Shown in pieces: positions 21,561 through 32,501 of a stretch of 64,000 nucleotides of DNA. Position 1 is the first letter of the stretch. Each line of letters starts with the position of its first letter. The DNA comes from Cordia subcordata (taxonomy: Eukaryota; Streptophyta; Magnoliopsida; Boraginales; Cordiaceae), in NCBI GenBank assembly GCA_028554755.1, contig JAPTOF010000001.1, forward strand, positions 6,058,501 through 6,122,500. Direction: 5' to 3'. A program made the translations under genes and the position numbers. The notes below the pieces were generated by a model, which saw nothing but the letters and a program-made list of their open reading frames with translations, did not search any database and was not told the origin of the DNA.

Positions 21561-24500
21561 TCCGTATAACGCTGAATCGTCTTTCAATCTCACGACAAAA
21601 TTCCTTTTTGCCCTAACTCCACTTGCCGGCAGATCTGAGGGGGAAAAAAAGGCAAAATCTCTCTTAAGGTAAGTGTTTTTACACTCAAGATTTCTCTATT
21701 TCTTTTCATTTATTAAAGCATGCTTTAAAATGGTATATTCTTGCCCTTCTTTGACAAGAGTCTTCCATGTATAGCACTTATGTGAGCAAGCAACTCCATT
21801 TGTGATTAAGCTACGTCATTAATTTCTTCTCAAATAAGTGATTTATGGAGCTTCCTATTGAAATTTTGTGGTGGAGAGAGAGTGACAAAGAGAGTGTAGG
21901 TCATTATGTTGTTGATGGAATAGACGTGACGGGAAACAGTGGAGAAGGAAGGGACTTTTTGGAACAGAGTTTTTTTTTTTTTTTTGAATATACACTATTA
22001 GTGATTAATTTCAAGATATCTTAAAATCGTTTTGGTTGAGAGGCAGGCATGAATTATTTATCTCTAGATTTTGAGATAAACTTGCTTTCTAGAAACTCCA
22101 TGCAAAAGTTGCTTTAACAGATTGTTTGGAAAGCTTTTGATATCTGAATATCTGACTTTGCCTCAGTGTCTCCAAACAATGCTCCAATCTGCCAATAATG
22201 TTGTTAAAATGCATTGCATTGAATGTGCTTCTAATATCCTGCTGTCTAATCTCTTTTTCCCATGGCTAGAAATCTGTATAATCAATATCTGAAGAAGGTT
22301 TTTCTTATTTTTCTTAGAAAGTTGATAATAGATGGTGTCTATCAAAAACATTATGTATAGAGTTATAGCCAATAGGCAAGAAATAGGTCAATCTTTTGTG
22401 AGAAAGGCATGTTTGGGGACCAGGAAACACTTTAGAACTTGTCGTTTCATTGCAAGATTGTTACATGTCAATCAATAGAGTTTAGGGAAGATGGTTTTTG
22501 TGATTTTGGATGTCCCATATTTTAATTGCCATAAGATGAGGAACAACATGGCTAGACTACTAACACCACATCTCTGTAATGGGATGTGGGATATAGTTGA
22601 TAAATCTGGAAACCTAAAAGTCTTTCAACATGTCGCATATTCACTATGATAGTGGACTTTTATCATGAGTTTTAGCACAAGCACCTTGAAATCTGATGCG
22701 TATGTTTGTGTCTTGTGATTTCTTTGGACTACATCTATTTGGTTGTAATGGTATACTTTCAGGGCATAAATACATGGAATCCATGAGAATGGATCGCCTT
22801 TCGAAGAAGATCAGTAAGAAACATAGGAATCGCATTTCGAAGAAGATCAGTAAGAAACATAGGATTCTACCTCTGCCCAGCCAACCTTTCTCAGTCCTTC
22901 GCCTTGGGAGAAGGAAAAAATTGAGGAAACAATGGAAGGGACTATCTAAGGTCTTTCTCTAGCTATTGCTTTGAGATGTTTTAGCACTTCTATTTTGTTG
23001 ATTTTTGATAATTTTCAGGCATTAAAGGGCTGGGCGAGCAATCCTAAAAAGACTATTTGGGAGATTCATGGAACATCGCATGACATGTGGCGTATGAGTG
23101 ACGATTTCAGGAAATTTATGAGGTAATTATTTTGTTAAGTTACATAAATAGCTATTTTGCTAAACTGACAAAAAAAAAACTGGCTCTTTGCTTCTTCAAC
23201 AGGCCAATATTTTATGCGGCTTACCAGTGTTTGCACGTGAAAAAAGGCGTACATCCCTGTCTGGGGAGGGTTGCAGTTAAGAACGGTCAGGCGATGGTGA
23301 GAAATCTTTGCAGAGAGGAACGTAAGTACCATTTCATTATTCTTCAGTTATTCTTATGGTTGTTGTTATTTATTTGTACATTTCTTCTTTCTTTTTCTAG
23401 CAAGCTTGCAGGAGATAAGAGCCTGCATTAGGCACTTGAGAGACATAATTCAGTTCATAGTGAGGGCTGAAAATCGATTTCGCTGGAAGAAGTTCCCATG
23501 CGTTGTGGAGAAGTTTTTCAGCCTCTGTGATTTCGCATTGGACAAAAGACATTCTCGTGAAGACCTTTGGTTTGTATAATTGACCATTTTTACAAATTTA
23601 ATTTATTTATTTTATATAATATAACTGTTCTTATCTTTATCCGACATGTGGTTGCTATATACATGTTATTATATATTTTATGTGGGTTGGGGGTGCGGGA
23701 TTAAAAAAATGATTGCCCTAAATATTTAAAGATATCTATGGATAATACTTTTGTCTGAAAGGGGAGATTGGGTTGGAATGAAGGTAAATGAACTATGTTG
23801 GGGAAATGAAAGAAGGAAATGCTATTTGAAATACATGTCATTTCTTTTGTGAAGCATGAGAATATGGTCCGACTAACACTTCGGAATGGAAAAGCTATAG
23901 CAGAATTGGGATGCTAGATAACTGAGTTGGAGAGGGGGAGTGGGAACATGAACCGGAGCAAGAGCATAAGAGCACCATCTTTTGGAAAAACTAGATGTTG
24001 TGAATGCGAGGAATGTGTCAAACTATAATACATGTTGAAGAATTATTTTTTTAGTATGTTTCTATAGTTTTAATTATTATCAATTAAAAAAAGTACATGT
24101 AGGGGCAACGCTTTTTATTTTTCTCCCTCAATTCTTCCACTTTCTCCATCTTTTTTAAATGGAAAACAAATTTCTTGAAAAAAAAAAATGTAACTTCTCG
24201 TTGATTTGTGTTAAGAGTACATATTAGTATTGTAGTAAGTCTCTCTCACGTCGGAAAAGATACCTTTCATAATACCATAAATAGAGTGAACTAGAACTGT
24301 CAATGGTGCAAAGCCTTTATTTTTCACCCTCAATTATTCTAAGGTAATACACTAATGCTTCTCTTTTCTCTATTTAATTACAGGAATTTGGCTTATCTTA
24401 CCACGATTAACCCGATTATCTTCGACGTCACTGATTCTATGTACTTTATTGAAAAGTGTTGGAATTTATTGATGATGGATAAGAATGCCTTTTATAGTTC

Positions 24501-25114
24501 GATTGAGTGCAAAGAGATGACTGGCTACATCCATAGGGTGACCGGAGCAATGGAGGAATTGAATGCAGTAAAGATGTTTGAGGGAAATGATCCTCACGCG
24601 AAACTTAGTCAGGAAGAGAGGGAAAAGAAGCTAGAGAAGCTACATAATATGTACTTGGAGTCTCCAAGCTGCATTTTGTTTGCCATGAACGTTACGATGC
24701 ATTTTCAAGGATATGACCCAGCGGCAAATGTCCAAGTTGATTTTGAGTTGAAATCTTGCAATGCAAGCTTGGAACGTATACACGAGCAACTCATGGAAGT
24801 CTTGTATGACATGATTCCTAGATGCTTCTCTGAGATGGCAATAAATTTTTACCGGAAAAAATACTTTTTCATGGGTGGCCTATGGTAATAAAAAAAGGGT
24901 TTAAGTAAATGTTATATTTATATTTTATTTTTTGAATTATTAATAAAATTGTATTTCTTTTGTAGGTCTTATGTAGAGCTTTTGAAGGAAAACCCAAAGA
25001 TCCTCAAAGAATTTGGTAAGATAATTTTAAATAAGTTAATTTAATGCATGAAAATTAAATAATGACTAATCATAATCTTATTAATTTATAGATGGGTGGG
25101 CTCCGCCATACTAG
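21550..25114 (+). CDS. Uncharacterised protein of ~380 residues, seven coding exons
   Basis: I do not recognise this protein. A likely untranslated exon (about 21550-21668) ends at AAG/GTAAGT. Coding exons are 22774-22950, 23019-23122, 23203-23321, 23401-23569, 24384-24884, 24966-25015 and 25092-25114; every junction is GT-AG and the frame is open for 1143 nt. The N-terminus is highly basic, with a tandem 12-residue repeat (RLSKKISKKHRN, RISKKISKKHRI) and a further LGRRKKLRKQWKG, suggesting nuclear or nucleolar targeting. The rest is mostly helical, with many aromatic and Cys residues (for example RAENRFRWKKFPCVVEKFF, IHRVTGAMEELNAVKMFEG, HAKLSQEEREKKLEKLHNMY). It ends EFDGWAPPY. No transmembrane segment, catalytic signature or classical zinc finger is evident. 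Translation could begin at 22774 or at the in-frame ATGs 22783 or 22789; an acceptor-like CAG at 22762 supports a leader intron. Consistent phases and no internal stop argue for a live gene. The name of the family must come from a search. Confidence 0.8.
22795..22866 (+). repeat. In-frame 36-bp tandem duplication in the first coding exon
   Basis: Units 22795-22830 and 22831-22866 differ at only two positions. Each encodes a Lys/Arg-rich 12-residue block. The near identity points to a recent duplication that doubled a basic segment while keeping frame. Confidence 0.95.
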
Positions 25115-25728
25115 ACCATGAAGAAAATTTGAGAGGTTGTTGTGATATTCTAGGTTGTAGTGGTCATTTCAAGTAATCGTGAGATTGTTGACAGTGTCTT
25201 GCTTATGTCCTCCATATATGCCTACGCTTAAATATCACTCGTGCTGAGGTTCTTAACTTGTGGTTTATTCAATTTACGGGTAATATTCATTTGGAAGGCC
25301 ATGAGAATGAATTCATGTTGATTTTATTGTCAATATTTCTTCTTATCACAAGTAAGTTTGTTGCTATCCTTTGACCAGAAAAGAAAAAACACATATAAGT
25401 TGCTATCCGTTGAAAAGTCATTTAACTCCATCCTTTTGTTTCAACATTATTAAATTAAAACTTCATTCTGAACGAATTTATAATGGTAGTAATGAAGCTT
25501 AAGAAAATTTTGGATTAATTAATTTTTTAAAGAATTTTGATGTTACAAATACAAGCTTTTAGGTTTTGCGTTACTAGTGTTAAAATATTAGGTATTGACA
25601 TGCTCTTAATTAACAGATGGGGCTACAGTTGTGGGGGGGGGGGGGGGGAAGAAAACAATCATCTATATTACGTACAGGCGGGCGCTTTTAGATACTGAAA
25701 TGGGTTGCAAAGCTAGAATTCACTTATA
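25115..25728. other. 3' flank of the seven-exon gene
   Basis: Presumed 3' untranslated region and intergenic DNA. A G homopolymer of about 17 bases at 25633-25649 is notable because it may mark a sequencing or assembly weak point. No exon is visible. Confidence 0.5.
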
Positions 25729-26001
25729 GTGTGTTTGGAATGATCTTATTTTAATATGCTTATCTTATTAAAATTTAGAGATATCTTATAAGAATTAAAA
25801 TATTTTATCACATGTATCATGCATTTTATAGTCGTAAAAAATAAGATAGGATGGATTACTTATTTCTTATAACATAAAAAGTATAGTTTTGGTTTAAATT
25901 TTCATAGGATGCATGGTAAGATTTTTTAAATCTTTTAAGATATACATTTCAATAGGATAAGTATCTTAAAATAAGATTAATAAGATTATAACAAACAGAG
26001 C
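25729..26001. mobile_element. MITE abutting the inverted kelch-like gene fragment
   Basis: The left end GTGTGTTTGGAATGATCTTA and the reverse complement of the right end, GCTCTGTTTGTTATAATCTT, form an imperfect inverted repeat. The A/T-rich interior contains shared AAGATA/TATCTT strings. Partial relatives appear near 39190-39230. Its right end lies only a few bases from the breakpoint of the kelch-like gene copy. Confidence 0.65.
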
Positions 26002-26005
26002 ATTA

Positions 26006-27175
26006 GTCCGGAAAAAGGATGGCATCATCATTCGGTGATGCATCAGTCGATCAGTCGAGGAGTGAACAGCGCGTCCTGTTTCTGGATTCCAAAATGTATG
26101 TCGCCGGTGGTTGTTAGAGCGATAGTGAGGATGACAAGAAGAAGTTTGTGTTCATGGAGGTGATGGAGTCGAGGAGGAGAGGTTGGCTTCCTCTAGAAAA
26201 TCCTCCTGACCATGTGAGTTTGGATAAGAGGACATCCGTTTCTGCAGCATGGGAGGAGGAGGGCAAGTTGATATTTGGCTCAAAAGCTTGTGGCTACTTC
26301 TATGCCTATACGCCGGCTTCTTGTTCCTGGGAGCGTTGTGATCACCTTCCGTTTCACCCATCATTGGTTGGTTTGTGTCGCGGTCTGAATAGGACTGGTG
26401 TTGTGGTTGGCGGTTATTGTCTTTGGTTTGATTTCCGCCTTCAGACAACATTAATTGGCCGTATTCTTTCTAATCAGAAGTACTTCTTACTTAACCTGGC
26501 AACGGAGGGGATTCTGCCTAGCACGTATTGCTGGCATTTCAGTCCCTTCTTGATTCCTCTGGGAGAAGAAAGCAACAAGGTGGCTCTTTTTTGACGGGAC
26601 AAGACTACGCATAAAGTAAGAGGCGTGCCAGGAGTCAGCGAAGAAGACACGAGCTGCAAGGAAGAAGGAAGCAGCGAAGGCAGTGAAGAAGAAAGAGGAG
26701 TTCGTGTCAGAAGCCACATTGATGAGGAGGATGAAGAAACAAAGGAAAAACGGGTCGCCAATGAATATGGCTAGTTTGGATTAAATTTTTTTAAAAGCGT
26801 TTTTTTAACAGTTTTTAAAAAAATAAATTTTTTTTTAGTTGAAAATTTTGACTTTTAAAAAAAATTGTATTTAAATTTTTTTTATAATTTTAATTTTTTA
26901 AGCCAAATTAAATAATTATTATAAATTTAGTATAACTTTTTTTTTAAATATATTTTTTAAAAAAAAAAAAAAATTCAAACTGGTCCTTAGTTGGGTTCGT
27001 TATTAATTTTAAAGGTCTCTCTCAGGAAAGCCCATAAAAAAAAAGGCCTCTCGCTGCTCCGGCTATGGGGTTAGAGCCACAGGATGCTTGACCGTGACTT
27101 CCAGTAGAAAGCTTATTGGCCCGAGTCCCGAACACTTTCTTGATACTGCTTTTGTAATGTAATTTTTCCTCCCTT
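26006..27175 (+). pseudogene. 5'-truncated inverted copy of the kelch-like gene
   Basis: This is a close copy of 33725-32695 in the opposite orientation. It begins at the codons for PEKGWHHHSVM, lacks the first third of the gene, and runs into the 3' untranslated region. Differences include an 8-base insertion near 26050, TAG in place of GAG after VAGGC (26116-26118), and TGA in place of TGG after NKVALF (26592-26594). A MITE-like insertion lies at 26771-26988. It keeps GAG where the full-length gene has its disabling TAG (residue 294: LATEGILPS here). The last exon of the parent is missing. Spurious ORFs on both strands of this block are shadows of the copied coding sequence. Confidence 0.92.
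26771..26988. mobile_element. A/T-rich MITE-like insertion in the gene copy
   Basis: Compared with the parental gene, about 215 bases interrupt the copy after the codons for ANEYG. The ends CTAGTTTGGATTAAATTTTT and (reverse complement) GACCAGTTTGAATTTTTTTT form an imperfect terminal inverted repeat. About ten parental bases are missing at the junction, so the target duplication cannot be read cleanly. Confidence 0.65.
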
Positions 27176-27186
27176 TTCTATTTCCT

Positions 27187-27480
27187 CAAATTAAAAAACA
27201 CTAATCACTATTTTCGTGCTTTTGTAAAATTAAATAATCTTAAAAAAAATCAAAATGAGAGAATATAAGAAGGGAAGAAAATAAATATAGAGAATAAATT
27301 CAATTAGGAAGTTTTATGTATGAATAAAAGGACACAGAATAAAATCTTTTTGGAGAGAGAAAAAGTAATGACATAAATTTAGATTAAAATAACAAATAAT
27401 TATTTTATGATATATATAAATTTGGATTAAGATATTAATTTTTAAAAATATTTTTTCACCCTTCAATTGATCACCTTTTA

Positions 27481-27536
<56 letters not shown>

Positions 27537-27665
27537 AAAATTTCTCTTTTATATGAGTACGAGAGACTGATACAGTTTAGGAAACATGCGAATGATGATG
27601 AGCATCCACGTGACTCTGAAACCAAGCATATCACCTTTCAGCTATCTCGCATCAAAAAGTAATCT
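27187..27665. repeat. Direct duplicate of 34770-35290
   Basis: Long strings are shared in the same orientation, for example AAAGGACACAGAATAAAATC and GAAAAAGTAATGACATAAAT, and both copies contain an A/T microsatellite (27482-27532 here). The neighbouring gene fragment is duplicated in the opposite orientation, so the two segments have different duplication histories. Confidence 0.85.
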
Positions 27666-28469
27666 CCTCTTTAAAAGTATTTTTTATAATTATAATTTTT
27701 TATTAATAAAATAAAAAAGACAAAAAATATGTAACAAAAATTAATTGTGGTGGAAAGTGTGCCTACTTATTGAGAAATTTTAATTTTTTAATAAATAAAA
27801 AAGACAAAATATGTTTACTATTCAAACTTTGTAAATGTACAATAGAATTTATCTAATAATTGTTAAATTGTTTGCAATTTAAGTTTAAAAATGAATCATT
27901 ATATAATATTTAAAACTAATACTTTTAATCTATTACTTGGTAAATCATCTATTAATAGCTCATTTAGTAATATGCATATCATTTGGCAAGAAAAACTAAA
28001 TAGTAGAATCGATATCTATTTTCAAAAGACAAGAATGACAAAAAGATTAAAAAACAATGAATAATATTTTTTTTCCTGAACTTAGTATTGATATATAAAA
28101 TATAATTCTACTAATTATATATATGTGTGTGTGTGAAACTCTAGTTAGAAATCAAGGTTTTCTTTAAAACTAATATATTTTAAATAATACGTTCTATTAA
28201 TGTCTACATTATATAAAATTCAAATTTAAAAGTAGATAATCACATATTTTTAAAATTGATGTTTATATTTATTAATTACAAATTTTTTATATAAGAATAC
28301 CATTTGATATTTAATGCTCAAAGTAAAACTCCTTTATATTGACCAACAACCAATTTATATTCATTTGCTATACGTAGTTATAGTTTTTGACAGAGTGTCA
28401 TATTCATTTTAGCGTAGACATATGAACTTGAATAAGAGAAATGAGACAACAAACCAATTTTTTTTAGTT

Positions 28470-29140
28470 TTTTAATTCTTATAAATCACTCTCTTTTTTA
28501 GTTTTTAAATTTATTAAATAATTATTATTATCTTATACCCATATTAAATTTAATTTTTTCTCATTTTAAAACAAAAACTAAATTCTTCTTTCTTTCACTA
28601 TCTGCTTCTCACGATTCATATTTGTTTACCAATTGCCATTACAACAATCACAAAGCTTTCACCTCATGGATTAAATTAATATTCTTCACTTTAGTGATTT
28701 TGAAAGCGTATAATAAAGTTTGCTAATGTATATCTTACTAATGTATATCTTATTTTAGAAGTCCATTGTGCTCCTCCTCATTTTCTCTTTTAATCAATTC
28801 TTTTAGTTATAGTAGCTATAGGACTTTGACCAGGAAATGACTTTAAATGCTTACAAATTTCAAACCATCACACCTTAACCCTGTCTTTAACTTTTCGAAT
28901 TTCTATGAACCACTTTCTTTTTTTAATTTTTAAACTTATTAGATATTTATTATCTCATACTCATTGCTAAAGATAATTTTTCTTCCTTTTTTTTTTAAAA
29001 TAAATTCTCTGCTCTTATTATTTGCTTCTCACAAGTCACATTTGTTCACCAATTACTATCACAAAAATCATAAAGTTTTTCCAACTCATGAATCAGGTTT
29101 TTTTTCACTTCAGTGATTCCAAAATCTTTTAATAAATTTT
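28470..29140. repeat. Diverged direct duplication, two ~250-bp copies
   Basis: The stretch at about 28470-28720 and that at about 28895-29140 share an ordered series of strings. These include CTTTTTTTAGTTTTT-like, TGCTTCTCAC, CACATTTGTT(C/T)ACCAATT and TTCACTT(C/T)AGTGATT. Offset is roughly 420 bases. The DNA is AT-rich and has no coding potential that I can see. Confidence 0.65.
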
Positions 29141-29394
29141 ATTTTCTAATTCATTATTATTTTTAAAATGACTATTTAGTGATTTGGATTTAAAAAAATT
29201 GAACTGAATCATGACTTGATAAGAATACTTTTTCATCATCCCTTATTCGAAATCCTGGGCCACTGTAAGAAGTTGTGGACAATAATCGATGGCAAGGACA
29301 ATGTAGAAATTTTGGAGGTAGCTCGATTTTCTTTTTCTTTTTGTTTTTGGCAGGTTGGTAGCTAGATTGTTGTCCAATGCAAATCGAAAACTTA

Positions 29395-29632
29395 CTGTAA
29401 TTTTGTAAAATATTAGGGATTAGTTATGGTATTAATCCCAAAGTTAGAACTATTGTGATTATGTAAAAAATTAAGGATCAGGTATGGTATTGATCCCAAA
29501 ATTGGAACTGTTATAATTTTGTGAAACACAGGGTTCAACCACGCTGTTGATCCCAAAATTGAAACTATTTTAATCTTGTGAACTGCTAGCGATCAGTTAT
29601 GCTATTGACCTCAAATTGAAATAATTTCACAT
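29395..29632. repeat. Four diverged tandem repeats of ~58 bp
   Basis: Units share the pattern TTTTGTAAA...GGAT(C/T)AG(T/G)TATG(C/G)TATTGATCCCAAA(A/G)TTGGAACTATT. A related single unit occurs at about 29970-30010. No ORF runs through them. Confidence 0.65.
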
Positions 29633-30639
29633 AGGGTTCATGAATTCTTTATCACTTTATTATGATTAGATATTTCTTTTCTATTTATTTTACGACTAGT
29701 TAGTATGGAGGTAGGATTCAAGGTAGATTCCTTTTACAAGTTGCAAATATAGACTCGGACATTCTTTAGAAATTTTAATCCAAAGTTTCAGAATTTATTA
29801 TTTTACAGGTTATAAAATTATTTCTTACTTTATTTTAACCATCAAATTATTTTTAGTTCTAAAATACTATTCTATTTTCAAGATAGTTGCAATATTTTTT
29901 ATTTAAAATATCATGTCCTAAAGGCAGTAAGTAACATAGGGAAAATCAATTATCATTTCATGAAAACATTAAGGACTAGTTATGCTATTAACTCCAAAAA
30001 TGAAATACCGTAACAAAAATTTCAAAGGACGTATTATCAATTTAAATAAAATTTGTTGATGATCAGGTGAAAGGGTGATCATGATTTAATTTCAATAATT
30101 TTTTATATAAACTCCTCGTTCTAAAATTTTAAGCAAATTACTTCAAAGACGTCGTCATTTCAATTACTCAAAAGTGTTACTATTTAGATTACTTCAAAGG
30201 TCACTAACTATTTTATCAATCCTATTTTAACTATCAAATTATTTTTAGTGTCAAAGATAACATAAAAATAGAAATAAAAGATAATTTAAGTAATTAAAAC
30301 TATCTCTTTTAGGTATGAAATTTTTTGTTCAATTCCATGAAGAAAAGTAACGTAGAAAATTCTTTTCTACAACAATCTGGCACGTGACAAATTAAAAAGG
30401 AGATACGTCCCATCTTGATTCTTGAATGAGACTTGGAAAAAAAAAAGTGAGATTCACATTAAGCACTATCACATTAAATATATGTCATTTATTCTAATAA
30501 TGTTTGTAATAGGAGATAAAAAGAAGTGAGATTCATTGGCCATCTCAATTTTTAATTCCTTTTCTTTTATTTGGCATGATTAGTTAAAGTTGGAAATTCT
30601 CTTTCAAAGAAAAAGTTGAAAAGCTCATTCATTAACCAA

Positions 30640-31890
30640 ATCTGAACAAAAAACAAAAAGTTAAAAAACTTAATTCCTTTTTGGGCCAATGAAGTGCAAG
30701 CTTAATTACGTGTTCGACAACAGCTTTTTAAATAACGTTTAACGTTTTGACTAGTCAAAACAGTATTTTGCTAAATTATTGATGTTCGGTAAACTAGCGT
30801 TTTAAGTAGCTTTTTGGGTAACTTTTAGCGTTTTAATTAACGTTTCTCAATAGTTAAAAACTTTAGCGTTTCAAGTATCTTTTAGCTTTTCATGTTTTTT
30901 TTTTTGCAATTCTACCCTTTTGCATTTTTTTATTTTTTTATAATTCTCTTTCCCATCTCTTTCTATATTTTTACCTTTTCTTTCACAAATATAAATAAAA
31001 AATAATATAAAAATAAATTTCAATTTCTATATAATCAACATTACTGAAAAAATAAGTTTTATTAGTAAATTTTTTTAACAAAATAATTTTGAATCTATTA
31101 AATTATAATTTTTGTAATATTGATATAAATATTTTATCAAAAAAATTAGTTATACTTTAATATTAAAATATGATTATAAAATATATTATCTTATTCTTAT
31201 AATAGTAATAGTAATTACAATTATCATAATAACAATAATAACAATAACATAATATATTTATCATTCATCAGCTAATTTTACCGAACACATTTTGTTCAAT
31301 CAGCTAATTAAACAACTATCCGCTAATAGCGAACACATTTTGTTCAATCAGCGCTAAAAACACATTTTATATTATATTCAATCAGCTAGTTAAATAGCTA
31401 TCCATTAAAAGCGAACACATTTTGTTAAATCAACACTAAAATACAACAGTTATCAACTATCTAAACAGCTATCAGCTACCCTAACAAAAAACACATTTTG
31501 TTCAATTAGTTAGTTAAACAATTATCCGTTAACAACGAACACATTTTGTTAAATCAGCAACGCTAAAATACAACAGTTATCAGCTATCTAAACATCTATC
31601 AGCTACTCTAACAGTTAAATTTACCGAACAGACACTAAAATACAACAGTTATCAGCTATCTAAACAGCTATCAACTACTTTAACAGCTAAATTTACCGAA
31701 CAGGCTAAAATACAACAGTTATCAGCTATCTAAACAGCTATCAACTACTTTAACAGCTAAATTTACCGAACAGGCTAAAATACAACAGTTATCAGCTATC
31801 TAAACAACTATCAACTACTCGTTATCAGCTTTCTAAACAACTATCAACTACTCTAACAGCTAAATTTACTGAACAGACTCTAAATCTATT
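30640..31890. repeat. MITE-derived satellite-like array with 70-bp period
   Basis: From about 31265 to 31880 the strings CAGTTATCAGCTATCTAAAC and AGCTAAATTTACCGAACAG recur. Exact 70-bp spacing is seen at 31635, 31705 and 31775, with a preceding unit at 31563 (72 bp away). Earlier variants contain GCGAACACATTTTGTT(C/A)AATCAGC. The left part, about 30700-30900, carries inverse-related strings (GTTCGGTAAACTAGCG, TTTTAGCG), so the array looks like repeated amplification of one end of an inverted-repeat transposon whose other end lies near 30700-30850. Confidence 0.75.
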
Positions 31891-32501
31891 GGCTTATTTT
31901 TGAAAAACTTAAGATAAACATTAAAGATAAAAAAACATAGAAACTTTAAATAAATTTTCAACTTTAAAAAAATTATTTTTATATCGGGGTAAAGCTTTTT
32001 TTGTACATTTTATTTTTAAAAACTCATCAATACTATTTCAAAATAATTAAAATTAAAGTTCAACAATTAAAATAAAGAGTTGACTGTAAATTACTTTTTA
32101 TTCAATAGTTAAGAACTAACTCGCTTTCGTTCAAAAGAAAGATCTTTTAACATAGCAAGACGAAGGGAGAAGAAAAAGAAAAGAAACAAAGAAGAAAAAA
32201 ATAGTTAGAGAAGCACAATAATGGCTGATGGGCAAGCTGTTGAGGATCAAACGAACAAAGAAGAAAAATACACGTTCACCGATTCAATCTCCACAATAAG
32301 CAAGAGAGAGAAAAAAAGGGATGGAGAAAAGAAAAAGAATTCAATTGAACAGTGTTCTTGGCACCCAATAAAGAATTTAGTATCTTTTTGATGTTTTATG
32401 AATGCATGGCTTAATAATTGCATGAAGGAGAAAATTCTGTGCTTGCATAGTTTGTGCATAACTCTTTCTCTTTATTCAGTGTTTGAAGAAGAGCATATAG
32501 T

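Noticed and set aside
24355..24888. Single-exon reading of the 177-codon frame as a stand-alone gene
   Set aside because: Acceptor at 24383 and donor at 24885 fit in phase with neighbouring exons, so it is an internal exon; the first residues are intron sequence.
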